Positions 1 through 5,971 of a stretch of DNA of 59,361 nucleotides are shown piece after piece (positions within the stretch are counted from its first letter, which is position 1; the number at the start of each line of letters is the position of its first letter). The stretch spans positions 1-59,361 of the forward strand of contig JAFZDL010000021.1 in the NCBI GenBank assembly GCA_017561205.1, read 5' to 3'. The notes under the pieces are model-generated. The model was given only the letters and a program-made list of their open reading frames with translations. It did not search any database and had not been told where the DNA came from. The stretch comes from Oscillospiraceae bacterium (GTDB lineage Bacteria > Bacillota > Clostridia > Oscillospirales > Oscillospiraceae). The translations under genes and the position numbers were made by a program.

Positions 1-251
1 ACGATCTCGCAGGAATAGTCGTGGTTGGCATAGACATTGCGGCCGTTCTCTCTGCGCTGGGTAGTGATGGATGCGTCGGACATTGCTTTCCAAGTCCGGT
101 TCTTCCGATCGGTTGCACCCCAGGTCTTGTAGTGAGTGCCGAGGTAGCGGGTGCGAGTACCAAAGTAGTTCGCAATGATGCCAGCGGCTTGCTCACGAGT
201 TACGCCGGTCAGTTCGATTTCTACGCCGAAGTTCTGTTCCTTGATCAACAT
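1..251 (-). CDS. Amidoligase-family protein, 3' end beyond window
   Basis: Reading the minus strand from an ATG at 251 gives an open frame of 83 codons that runs off the left edge. The start is supported by a GGAGG ribosome binding site 9 bases upstream. The N-terminus (MLIKEQNFGVEIELTGVTRE, then AAGIIANYFGT) matches my recollection of the putative amidoligase family (Pfam Amidoligase_2, ATP-grasp/glutamine-synthetase-like peptide ligases), in which the FGVEIEL strand is the signature opening. Such genes are frequent on Firmicutes prophages and conjugative elements, which fits the neighbouring phage-type regulators. The substrate is unknown. Only the N-terminal third is visible, so the catalytic core cannot be assessed. 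Confidence 0.65.
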   Translation of the reverse strand, partial: MLIKEQNFGVEIELTGVTREQAAGIIANYFGTRTRYLGTHYKTWGATDRKNRTWKAMSDASITTQRRENGRNVYANHDYSCEI

Positions 252-265
252 TATAAGTTTCCTCC

Positions 266-295
266 TTGACATTTGACACCGCTATGACTTATAAT
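266..295 (+). promoter_or_regulatory. Sigma-A-type promoter of candidate small RNA
   Basis: TTGACA at 266-271 and TATAAT at 290-295, with an 18-base spacer, point rightwards. No protein start follows; a structured stretch with a terminator does. Confidence 0.5.
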
Positions 296-301
296 GGGGG
301 T

Positions 302-370
302 GCTCGGGAGGGGCGGTGTTCCCTCCCGGCCCCCAGTTTACTGTGAGAGGTTTACTGGGGCTTTTCTTTT
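302..370 (+). ncRNA. Candidate small RNA (about 70 nt)
   Basis: Directly downstream of a consensus promoter lie two hairpins. The first has an 8-bp GC stem (CGGGAGGG at 305-312 with CCCTCCCG at 321-328). The second has a 7-bp stem (CCCCAGT at 331-337 with ACTGGGG at 354-360), followed by C and the U-rich tail at 362-370, as in an intrinsic terminator. Its last bases overlap, in antisense, the 3' end of the small minus-strand ORF at 352-495. There is no start codon with a ribosome binding site inside. This is inference from promoter plus terminator geometry; no known RNA family was recognised. Confidence 0.4.
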
Positions 371-495
371 AGTAGTCGGTCGAGTTCTTTTAGGAACTCT
401 TCTTTGGTTTCGGACTTTTCTGCGATTATCTTGATTGCTGTGATTATTGTCTGTGTGTAAGTCATTTCATCAACCTCGGTTTTGATTTGTTCCAC
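352..495 (-). CDS. Small hypothetical protein of mobile element (47 aa)
   Basis: A 47-residue frame starts with GTG at 495, eight bases after a perfect AGGAGG. Longer versions starting at 549 would begin inside the -35 box, so they are unlikely. The product is charged and probably helical: it contains TQTIITAIKIIAEKSETKEE and ends in a Lys/Glu-rich LKELDRLLKEKPQ amphipathic segment. There is no signal peptide or membrane helix. It is the first gene leftward from a divergent promoter with a palindromic operator and precedes the amidoligase gene, so it probably shares that element's lytic or transfer-phase transcription. Function unknown. Confidence 0.55.
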   Translation of the reverse strand: MEQIKTEVDEMTYTQTIITAIKIIAEKSETKEEFLKELDRLLKEKPQ

Positions 496-520
496 CGCTT
501 TGACCTCCTTTCTGTCTATG

Positions 521-549
521 ATTATACACGAAAATCGTGTACTTGTCAA
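521..549 (-). promoter_or_regulatory. Leftward promoter with embedded palindromic operator
   Basis: On the minus strand TTGACA (549-544) and TATAAT (526-521) are separated by exactly 17 bases. The spacer holds a perfect 17-bp palindrome, TACACGA-AAA-TCGTGTA, at 525-541, which overlaps the -10 box. A protein bound there would block the promoter. Confidence 0.7.
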
Positions 550-564
550 TAGGAAAAGTAAAAT

Positions 565-617
565 ATTTTCGTGAAAATGTAAAATAATTTTATTGACAGA
601 TAAACGAAAATGGTGTA
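565..617. promoter_or_regulatory. Additional operator-like sites between divergent promoters
   Basis: A perfect palindrome ATTTTC-GT-GAAAAT lies at 565-578. A copy of the 525-541 operator with two changes (AAACGAAAATGGTGTA, 602-617) sits in the spacer of the rightward promoter. All three sites share the core CGAAAAT/ATTTTCG. The layout resembles multi-operator phage switch regions. Confidence 0.5.
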
Positions 618-621
618 TAGT
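593..621 (+). promoter_or_regulatory. Rightward sigma-A promoter for HTH gene
   Basis: TTGACA at 593-598 and TATAGT at 616-621 with a 17-base spacer, 18 bases before the HTH gene start at 640. Confidence 0.65.
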
Positions 622-639
622 ACAATCGAGGTGATGAAT

Positions 640-864
640 ATGGCTATTTCAAAGAAAATCAAAACCCTACTGACGGAATGCGATAAGAAGCAGGCCGATC
701 TTCAAGAAGTTCTGGACATGAGCAGCAAGCAGAGTTTGAGCAACAAATTCTCGAATGAGAGATGGTCTGCTGAGGATCTGGCAAAGATCGCTGAGTTCTG
801 CGGCTGCAAGCTGGCGTTTATTTTGCCTAACGGTGAGCGCATCGTCATTGATGCAAACGAATAA
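640..864 (+). CDS. Small helix-turn-helix regulator (phage/ICE repressor type)
   Basis: A 74-residue protein. The ATG at 640 is preferred over upstream ATGs at 610 and 634 because GAGGTG lies seven bases before it and the 610 ATG overlaps the -10 region. The sequence KIKTLLTECDKKQADLQEVL, the DMSSKQSLSNKFSNERWSA segment and DLAKIAEFCGCKLAFIL form a compact Cro/XRE-like DNA-binding fold: helices 2 and 3 correspond to QADLQEVLDMSS and KQSLSNKFSN. It ends with a short beta strand (GERIVID) that may dimerise. It is transcribed divergently from the 352-495 gene across operator-like palindromes, so it is the natural candidate for their ligand and for autoregulation. The closest relatives I recall are regulators on Firmicutes integrative elements. 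Confidence 0.7.
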   Translation: MAISKKIKTLLTECDKKQADLQEVLDMSSKQSLSNKFSNERWSAEDLAKIAEFCGCKLAFILPNGERIVIDANE

Positions 865-876
865 CCCGCAAAAGGA

Positions 877-907
877 AAGACCCGGACGCATAAAGCATCC
901 GGGTCTT
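877..907. terminator. Hairpin between convergent HTH genes
   Basis: A 10-bp stem, AAGACCCGGA (877-886) with TCCGGGTCTT (898-907), lies between two convergent genes. There is no clear T-run on either side, so termination would be imperfect. Confidence 0.5.
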
Positions 908-916
908 GGAGTATGT

Positions 917-1171
917 CTATCGCTTGCTATGTATGTGCGATCCAGTGCGTGTCTTGGTCCTGGTATCTTTGTTTGGCTCCCGGACGATCAGATCTGAAAG
1001 CTCACAGTCCAATGCTTCACAGATCAGGTCAAGGTGCTCCAGGTTTACACGCTCGGCAATCTCATGGTACATATCGTTTATCGTTGACGGTCTGATACCT
1101 GTTGCCCTGGCAAGGTCTGCTTGCGTCCACCTCCGCTCGCCAAGCCGGGTGGAAAGTAAAATCCTAATCAT
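917..1171 (-). CDS. XRE-family helix-turn-helix regulator
   Basis: An 84-residue protein starting at the ATG at 1171, seven bases after AAAGGAG; an ATG at 1177 is too close to that site. The motif WTQADLARATGIRPSTINDMY (residues about 16-36) is a typical lambda-Cro/XRE helix-turn-helix: helix 2 is TQADLARATG and helix 3 is RPSTINDMY. It is followed by the conserved LEHLDLICEALDCELSDLIV helices. A basic tail (REPNKDTRTKTRTG) follows and no sensing domain is visible. Upstream, 1194-1254 contains four TTCTAA/TTAGAA half-sites that could be its own operators. It likely controls maintenance or excision of the adjoining element. Confidence 0.8.
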   Translation of the reverse strand: MIRILLSTRLGERRWTQADLARATGIRPSTINDMYHEIAERVNLEHLDLICEALDCELSDLIVREPNKDTRTKTRTGSHIHSKR

Positions 1172-1193
1172 AGCCATGCTCCTTTGCGGTTTA

Positions 1194-1254
1194 TTCTAAC
1201 AATTTCATTCTAATTCCGCAGTCATTTGTTAGAAAATAACGCATTTCGTTAGAG
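1194..1254. promoter_or_regulatory. Cluster of TTCTAA inverted repeats upstream of XRE gene
   Basis: TTCTAACAA (1194-1202) is inverted at 1226-1234 as TTGTTAGAA. Variant half-sites TTCTAATTC (1208-1216) and TTCGTTAGA (1246-1254) lie between and beyond. This is consistent with a multi-site operator in front of the XRE gene at 1171. Confidence 0.4.
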
Positions 1255-1265
1255 CAGTACAAAAA

Positions 1266-1318
1266 AGGGCTGTCTGCGTGATCGTGATGATCCCGTAGGC
1301 AGCCCTCTCTTTCTTTTG
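1266..1318. terminator. Bidirectional intrinsic terminator
   Basis: Arms 1266-1278 and 1294-1306 (AGGGCTGTCTGCG with CGTAGGCAGCCCT) form a strong stem with G-U pairs and one mismatch. On the plus strand CTCTCTTTCTTTT follows; on the minus strand a run of six T follows. Confidence 0.7.
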
Positions 1319-1348
1319 CTGTAAAATGCGCTATAATCCTGCACCAGA

Positions 1349-1411
1349 ATGAACCTCAAAATGAACCGCAAAGGGTGGGCGTAGGGCGTTTGCACCTCAA
1401 ATGAACCTCAA
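1349..1411 (+). repeat. Four tandem/spaced 11-mers (ATGAACCTCAA type)
   Basis: ATGAACCTCAA occurs at 1349-1359 and 1401-1411. ATGAACCGCAA is at 1361-1371 and a degenerate TGCACCTCAA at 1391-1400. The phasing is 12, 30 and 10 bases. Direct repeats of this size beside a ribosomal-protein gene end resemble integrase arm-binding sites of tyrosine recombinases. The rest of the gene-free interval 1172-1511 holds the TTCTAA operators, two terminators and TTCGGTT repeats at 1421-1453; no coding potential is seen. Confidence 0.45.
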
Positions 1412-1456
1412 TAATTTCAGTTCGGTTCGGTTTAATTCCGTCAAACTCGGTTAAAA

Positions 1457-1495
1457 CAAAAAACCCAAAAACCGTTGCGGTTCTTGGGTTTTTTG
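1457..1495 (-). terminator. rpsI terminator
   Basis: On the minus strand AACCCAAGAACCG, a CAA loop, CGGTTTTTGGGTT and a T-run form a classical intrinsic terminator 17 bases after the rpsI stop. Confidence 0.85.
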
Positions 1496-1511
1496 AAAAA
1501 ACATAGGGAAA

Positions 1512-1916
1512 TCAGCGCTTGCTGAACTGGGGAGCACGGCGAGCTGCTTTCAAACCGTACTTCTTTCTTTCCTTCATTCTGGGGTCGCGGGTCATGAAAC
1601 CGGCAGCCTTCAGAGCGGGACGCAGCTCGGGGTTCAGAGTAACCAGAGCGCGGGAAATGCCGTGACGGATAGCGCCGGCCTGACCGGAAACGCCGCCGCC
1701 TGCGACGGTAACAACAACGTCAACCTTGCCAACCAAGTCAGCGGTGACCAGGGGCTGACGGACAACCAGCTTCAGGGTGTCCAGGCCAAAGTAATCGTCG
1801 ATGTCGCGGCCATTGATGATGATGGAACCGGTGCCGTTTTCGTAAACGCGAACACGGGCAACGGAGGACTTACGACGGCCAGTGCCGTAGTTATACTTCT
1901 TCTTGCTCTCGTACAT
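1512..1916 (-). CDS. rpsI: 30S ribosomal protein S9
   Basis: A 134-residue protein of the usual S9 length. The N-terminus [21 protein letters not shown] and the C-terminus [22 protein letters not shown] are diagnostic; the invariant C-terminal SKR tail reaches the ribosomal P site and contacts tRNA. The ATG at 1916 follows GGAGGTAACTGATT. It lies 15 bases downstream of rplM, forming the conserved L13-S9 operon. Its 3' end faces the mobile-element edge; rpsI 3' ends are known integration targets of Firmicutes integrative elements, and the intact SKR-stop here shows that any insertion preserved the reading frame. Confidence 0.98.
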   Translation of the reverse strand: MYESKKKYNYGTGRRKSSVARVRVYENGTGSIIINGRDIDDYFGLDTLKLVVRQPLVTADLVGKVDVVVTVAGGGVSGQAGAIRHGISRALVTLNPELRPALKAAGFMTRDPRMKERKKYGLKAARRAPQFSKR

Positions 1917-1931
1917 AATCAGTTACCTCCA

Positions 1932-2363
1932 TTAGTCCAGGGTCCAAGCTTCGGGCTTCTGAGCAGCGTGGGGATGCTCGGCGCCCTTGCACAGATGCAG
2001 ACGGCCAATGCAGTTACGGCCCAGAGTGTTCTTGGGCAGCATGCCCTTAACAGCCAGCTCCATAGCGTAGTCGGAGCGGTTATCCATCATAACACGAGCC
2101 TTGGTTTCCTTCAGACCGCCGATCCAGCCGGATACGCGGTAGTAGGTCTTCTGATCCAGCTTCTTGCCGGTCAGGATAGCCTTGTCGGTGTTGATAACGA
2201 TGACGTAGTCGCCGCAGTCAACGTTGGGGGTGAAAGTGGTCTTGTGCTTGCCGCGGAGCAGGTTGGCGACGGTCACAGCGGTACGGCCCAGGGGCTTGCC
2301 GGCTGCATCGACCACATACCACTTGCGCTCGACGGTTTCCAGTTTAGCCAAAGTAGTGGACAT
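1932..2363 (-). CDS. rplM: 50S ribosomal protein L13
   Basis: A 143-residue protein. The start at 2363 (MSTTLAKLETVERKWYVVDA) is fixed by TTGGAGG eight bases upstream and by homology; the longer frame to 2468 would run through the promoter. Family landmarks are WYVVDAAGKPLGRTAVTVANLLRGKHK, the GDYVIVINTDKAILTGKK core and VKGMLPKNTLGR. L13 is an early assembly protein of the large subunit that binds 23S rRNA. It is co-transcribed with rpsI from the strong promoter at 2440-2468 and preceded by a structured leader that may mediate autogenous control. Confidence 0.98.
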   Translation of the reverse strand: MSTTLAKLETVERKWYVVDAAGKPLGRTAVTVANLLRGKHKTTFTPNVDCGDYVIVINTDKAILTGKKLDQKTYYRVSGWIGGLKETKARVMMDNRSDYAMELAVKGMLPKNTLGRNCIGRLHLCKGAEHPHAAQKPEAWTLD

Positions 2364-2394
2364 TACGTTTTCCTCCAATAGGTAATTTATTTTG

Positions 2395-2435
2395 ACAAAA
2401 TCAGTAATTTGCAGTACAATACCTGCAAAACGCTT
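2395..2435 (-). promoter_or_regulatory. Possible L13 leader RNA structure
   Basis: The rplM transcript leader contains the hairpin TTTGCAG...CTGCAAA with the loop GTATTGTA. Firmicutes rplM messages are known to carry an autoregulatory L13 leader (Rfam L13_leader). The position and hairpin fit, but I cannot verify the family match without a covariance search. Confidence 0.45.
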
Positions 2436-2439
2436 GATT

Positions 2440-2468
2440 ATTAAACCACATCGTTTTGGAAATGTCAA
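2440..2468 (-). promoter_or_regulatory. rplM-rpsI promoter
   Basis: Minus strand TTGACA (2468-2463), 17-base spacer, TTTAAT (2445-2440). It matches sigma-A and sits about 75 bases before the rplM start. Confidence 0.75.
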
Positions 2469-2586
2469 CAGCTTTTTTGAAAAAAATTACGCAGCACAGT
2501 AAAAACTTTGAAAATCGCGCAAATGCTCTTAAAAACTCTTAAATGCTAACTTCTTATTTTTGTAAATTTTTGGAGGAAACCCAACA

Positions 2587-3327
2587 ATGCAGAAGTTAAT
2601 CGGCTTAGTCCGCCGCTGTGTGGAAGATTATAATATGATAGCGCCTGGGGATAAAATCGGCGTGGGCGTGTCCGGCGGCAAGGATTCACTGGCACTGTTG
2701 GTGTTCCTGGCAGAACTGCGGAAGTATAATCATAACCCTTTTGAAATCGAGGCAATTACAATTGATATGGGACTGGGAATGGATTATACCGGCATCGAAA
2801 ATCTGTGCAAGGAGTTGGACGTACCATTCCATCTGATCAAAACGGAGATCGGACCAATCATCTTTGACCATCGCAAAGAGAAGAATCCTTGCTCTATGTG
2901 CTCCAAAATGCGCCGGGGCGCACTGAACCAGGCTATCTTAGATAACGGTATGAACAAGCTGGCCTTGGGTCACCACTATGACGATGCAGTGGAGACCTTT
3001 GTGATGAGCCTTATCTATGAAGGTCGTATCAGTTGCTTCCAGCCTGTTACCGACTTGGACAGAACCGGCATCATCCAAATCCGTCCTATGCTCTATATCC
3101 ACGAAAAGACCGTGGATAGCTTTGTGACTCGCCGGGAGTTGCCGGTACTTGAGAACCGCTGTCCTGTGGATAAACATACCAAGCGGGAGGAGATCAAAAA
3201 ACTGGTGTATGATTTGACAGCCACATATCCGGATTTCAAGGAACGGGTCTTCGGTGCCATGCAGCGCTTGCCCCTACCGGAATGGGGCCCCCAGGGCCGC
3301 TATAAGCGCCCCACCGACCAAGAATAA
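2587..3327 (+). CDS. ttcA: TtcA-family tRNA 2-thiocytidine synthetase
   Basis: A 246-residue PP-loop ATPase. SGGKDS at residues 29-34 is the ATP-binding loop that adenylates the target base. PCSMCSKMRRG supplies Cys102 and Cys105 and NRCPVD supplies Cys192, the three ligands expected for the Fe-S cluster of TtcA-type thiolases. LGHHYDDAVETF is the second family motif. TtcA inserts sulfur at C32 of tRNA in the cytoplasm; Firmicutes homologues may have different tRNA targets, so exact specificity is uncertain. The start at 2587 follows TTTGGAGGAAACCCAACA. It is a single gene, divergent from rplM, ending at a strong terminator. Confidence 0.85.
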   Translation: MQKLIGLVRRCVEDYNMIAPGDKIGVGVSGGKDSLALLVFLAELRKYNHNPFEIEAITIDMGLGMDYTGIENLCKELDVPFHLIKTEIGPIIFDHRKEKNPCSMCSKMRRGALNQAILDNGMNKLALGHHYDDAVETFVMSLIYEGRISCFQPVTDLDRTGIIQIRPMLYIHEKTVDSFVTRRELPVLENRCPVDKHTKREEIKKLVYDLTATYPDFKERVFGAMQRLPLPEWGPQGRYKRPTDQE

Positions 3328-3334
3328 TTTGTGT

Positions 3335-3363
3335 AAGGAACGGCGTTAGTGCCGTTCCTTTTT
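3335..3363 (+). terminator. ttcA terminator
   Basis: AAGGAACGGC, a GTTAGT loop and GCCGTTCCTT followed by TTT form a 10-bp stem with a T-run just after the ttcA stop. Confidence 0.88.
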
Positions 3364-3417
3364 GTATGAAAAAATTTCCACAGGGCATACTGCTATTACT
3401 AAAGGAGGCGGTATGGT

Positions 3418-3675
3418 GTGGTAAAAGGAATCTCCCGGCAGGTGATCGTGGTCCATTCTCCCGATCAAAAGCTATTTGACCAAGCTATTTTTATATTAAA
3501 GGATGATGCCGTAAAAGAAGGCATTACCGATGAAATGCTGTTGAAGTCGGCCAATAAACTGCTTGCCAGTGCTTCTCCGGATGCGAAAATACCTATCACC
3601 CACTATGGCGCTGTGTGGGCCTGTGCCGGCGCGTTGGTGACAGGCCTTGCCTGGTTTTTGACCGTGCTGTTTTAG
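3418..3675 (+). CDS. Small conserved-looking membrane protein
   Basis: An 85-residue protein starting with GTG at 3418. An ATG at 3413 lies nearer the AAAGGAGG site but opens a frame that stops after three codons, so the GTG frame is chosen. The N-terminal part (RQVIVVHSPDQKLFDQAIFI) looks like a small soluble alpha/beta domain. The C-terminal 22 residues (YGAVWACAGALVTGLAWFLT) form one membrane helix with a very short cytoplasmic or external end. I recall similar short proteins in Oscillospiraceae genomes under uninformative names. No function can be assigned. Confidence 0.65.
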   Translation: MVKGISRQVIVVHSPDQKLFDQAIFILKDDAVKEGITDEMLLKSANKLLASASPDAKIPITHYGAVWACAGALVTGLAWFLTVLF

Positions 3676-3676
3676 C

Positions 3677-3705
3677 TTGCAAAATTCTGCCCATTATGCT
3701 ATAAT
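3677..3705 (+). promoter_or_regulatory. dus promoter (extended -10)
   Basis: TTGCAA (3677-3682), 17-base spacer, TGC-TATAAT (TATAAT at 3700-3705). It places transcription start near 3712, just before the palindromic repeat. Confidence 0.65.
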
Positions 3706-3720
3706 CTCCCCAAATTGTAC

Positions 3721-3873
3721 GTCATTGCGAGGAGCGTAGCGACGTGGCAATCTCACGGATAATTCTCCCTTGTCATTCCGAGCCAGTGCGCACACTGGCG
3801 TGGGAATCTCTGGGTGTAAGACTGGTTCTTGAGATTGCCACACCAGTGACATCGGTCACTGGTTCGCAATGAC
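3721..3873. repeat. REP-like composite palindromic repeat
   Basis: Three related units are present. GTCATTGCGA...TGGCAATCTC is at 3721-3754. A variant, GTCATTCCGA...TGGGAATCTC, occupies 3772-3810. An inverted copy, GAGATTGCCA...TCGCAATGAC, is at 3831-3873. The outer 10-mers of the first and last units are exact reverse complements, so the whole is an imperfect palindrome of about 150 bases with nested hairpins such as CCAGTGCGCACACTGG (3783-3798). I recall very similar dispersed sequences in Clostridia genomes. It lies inside the dus 5' leader and its last bases create an ATG (3869). Confidence 0.8.
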
Positions 3874-3898
3874 GGTAAAGCTTTGGGAGGCGAACGCA

Positions 3899-4864
3899 TT
3901 GGTATTCGGCAATTTGGAAGTGAATAATCCCATTTTCTTAGGCCCGATGGCCGGTGTGACCGATTGGGCTTTCCGTACCATCTGCGCGGTGCTGGGCGCC
4001 AATGTGACCGTTACCGAAATGGTCTCTTCCAGGGCTCTTGTGTATAAGGATAAGAAAAGCGCGGCTCTGCTTAAGAAAAATGCCGGCAGCCTTTGCGGCG
4101 CACAGATTTTCGGTAATGATCCTGCCATTATGGCTGAGGGTGCGAGACTTGCCCTGGAGATCTCCGGCTGTGATTTTATCGACATCAATATGGGTTGTCC
4201 TATGCCAAAGATCGCCAATAATGGCGACGGTTGCGGCTTGATGCGCACCCCGGAACTGGCGGGGGAGATTGTGAAAGCAGTTGTAAAGGCGGTGGATGTA
4301 CCGGTTACGGTCAAGTGCCGCCTTGGTTGGGATAAAGGCAATATCAATGTGCTGGACTTTACCAAGCGGATGGAAGACAGCGGTGCAGCACTCCTAACTG
4401 TCCACGGCAGAACCCGCAGTATGCTCTATTCCGGCGTGGCGGATTGGGATATGATCACCAAAGTTAAAAATCAGCTTTCTGTGCCTGTGATCGCCAACGG
4501 TGACATTGTGGACGGACAGACCGCCGTGCGCTGCTTAAAACGCACCGGTGCTGATGGTGTGATGATCGGCCGCGCCACCTTTGGCAACCCCTGGGTTTTT
4601 GCCGATACGGCAAAAGCTTTGGCAGGGGAAGAAGGCTATGAAAGACCACCGCTTGCCAGCCGTGTGGATGTGGCTGTGCGGCAGTTTGAACTGGCAAAGG
4701 ATGACAAGGGTGAGCACATTGCCTGCTTAGAGGCCCGCAAGCATTTTGCCTGGTATCTGCGGGGTGTGGCTTATGCCAATTACTATAAGGAGCAAATTTC
4801 CTCCATACAAAAAATGGAAGATATCTACCGGATCGCAGAAGGCATCCGCCGGGATTTGCAATAA
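3899..4864 (+). CDS. dus: tRNA-dihydrouridine synthase
   Basis: A 321-residue FMN-dependent TIM-barrel enzyme reducing uridines in tRNA D-loops. LGPMAGVTDWAFR (FMN-binding strand), the INMGCPMPKI motif with catalytic Cys100, MEDSGAALLTVHGRT and VIANGDI...GADGVMIGRATFGNPW are all present, giving a DusB-like order. I choose TTG at 3899: GGGAGG lies eight bases upstream and the protein then begins (M)VFGNLEVNNP as in the family. The in-frame ATG at 3869 has no ribosome binding site and is made by the end of the palindromic repeat. The message carries that repeat in its leader. Confidence 0.93.
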   Translation: MVFGNLEVNNPIFLGPMAGVTDWAFRTICAVLGANVTVTEMVSSRALVYKDKKSAALLKKNAGSLCGAQIFGNDPAIMAEGARLALEISGCDFIDINMGCPMPKIANNGDGCGLMRTPELAGEIVKAVVKAVDVPVTVKCRLGWDKGNINVLDFTKRMEDSGAALLTVHGRTRSMLYSGVADWDMITKVKNQLSVPVIANGDIVDGQTAVRCLKRTGADGVMIGRATFGNPWVFADTAKALAGEEGYERPPLASRVDVAVRQFELAKDDKGEHIACLEARKHFAWYLRGVAYANYYKEQISSIQKMEDIYRIAEGIRRDLQ

Positions 4865-4916
4865 TTGTCTTGTATGAATATTCCGCCGTTTCACAAGCTA
4901 CCAAAGAGGTGATTTT

Positions 4917-5870
4917 GTGAAACGGTGGATTCTTTTTATATTGATTTTTGCTATGCTGCCTTTGCCCGCAGCAAAAGCTGAGCCTATCAAATGGGTGGAC
5001 TTTCAAATTCCTTATGAATCGCTGCAATATGCGATGCATGTGGACATCGAAACCAAAGAACAGGAAAAGCATATCAGCTGGATCGATGCCCTTGCCTTGG
5101 CCGCTTGCCGTACAGGTGGCAAATGCGGCCTTGCCTCGGTGAAAAAAGCGGTGAAGGACTTAAAAGGCGATAAATCTCCCCAAGAGCTTTTGGGCGACAC
5201 ATATAAATACTATTCCTATTATCATGAAGCCTATTCTGCGGTATTGGGCGGCTTGCTGGGCAGCTATGCCGTGGAAATAAATGGGGAGTGGAAACCGGCC
5301 TATGGCTTAAAAGCCTTCAGTCCCATCGCTGCCGGGTATGGTTACAGCCATTGCTCCGATTTCGGTAACAGCCGTTCCTTTGGCTTTGCCCGCAAGCATC
5401 TGGGCAATGACCTGATGGGCGGATTGGGGACACCTATCGTCGCGGTAGAAGGCGGCGTCGTGGAGGCTATGGGCTGGAACCGCTACGGCGGGTGGCGTAT
5501 TGGTATCCGTTCCTTTGATTCCAAGCGCTACTATTACTATGCCCACCTGCAAAAGGACAAACCCTTTGCCGAAGATATGTATGTGGGAAAAATTGTTCAG
5601 CCTGGAGATGTGATCGGCTTTATGGGCCGCACTGGCTATTCCGATAAGGAAAATGTCAATAATATCGAAACCGTGCATTTGCATTACGGTATGCAACTTG
5701 TATTTGATGAGAGTCAAAAAGAATGCAATTCTGAGATCTGGATCGATGTATATCCCATAGTCCGCCTGCTTAGTCAGCACCGCAGCAGTGTGGAGAAAAA
5801 AGACGGTTGTTTCCAGCGGAAATACACATTCGTGGATTTGGACACGGGAACCCTGTTTGAGGGGGGATAA
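4917..5870 (+). CDS. Secreted M23-family metallopeptidase
   Basis: A 317-residue protein starting with GTG at 4917 after GAGGTGATTTT. Residues 1-21 form a signal peptide ending AKA. The C-terminal half is an M23 (lysostaphin-like) domain: HLGND (His161, Asp165), YYYYAH (His210) and VHLHYG (His254, His256) are the zinc and catalytic residues. The lead-in GTPIVAVEGGVVEAMGWN and the turn GDVIGFMGRTG are typical. The first 150 residues (with CRTGGKCGL and a Tyr-rich stretch) are not recognised. Such enzymes cut peptidoglycan cross-bridges; in a spore former it could serve wall remodelling or engulfment. It follows dus by 52 bases and may be co-transcribed with it. Confidence 0.85.
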   Translation: MKRWILFILIFAMLPLPAAKAEPIKWVDFQIPYESLQYAMHVDIETKEQEKHISWIDALALAACRTGGKCGLASVKKAVKDLKGDKSPQELLGDTYKYYSYYHEAYSAVLGGLLGSYAVEINGEWKPAYGLKAFSPIAAGYGYSHCSDFGNSRSFGFARKHLGNDLMGGLGTPIVAVEGGVVEAMGWNRYGGWRIGIRSFDSKRYYYYAHLQKDKPFAEDMYVGKIVQPGDVIGFMGRTGYSDKENVNNIETVHLHYGMQLVFDESQKECNSEIWIDVYPIVRLLSQHRSSVEKKDGCFQRKYTFVDLDTGTLFEGG

Positions 5871-5908
5871 TTTGTGTAGTTTTTTGCAGAAAAATTTGCC
5901 AACAATAT

Positions 5909-5938
5909 TTGACAAACCGGCACTTCCTGTGTTATACT
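5909..5938 (+). promoter_or_regulatory. Promoter of the pyr operon
   Basis: TTGACA (5909-5914), 18-base spacer, TATACT (5933-5938). The leader to pyrC is only about 25 bases, leaving no room for a PyrR-type attenuator. Confidence 0.65.
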
Positions 5939-5971
5939 TTTTAGGATAAAAAATATGGGAAGGAGAACGGA

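Noticed and set aside
21..269. Plus-strand 82-codon ORF at the left edge
   Set aside because: The opposite strand encodes a recognisable amidoligase N-terminus with a GGAGG site; the plus frame has no ribosome binding site or known domain.
3869..3898. Annotating dus from the ATG at 3869
   Set aside because: That ATG belongs to the palindromic repeat and has no ribosome binding site; TTG at 3899 has GGGAGG at ideal distance and gives the family's usual N-terminus.
5939..5971. PyrR-type attenuator before the pyr operon
   Set aside because: The leader between the predicted start and pyrC is about 25 bases, with no anti-terminator/terminator hairpins.
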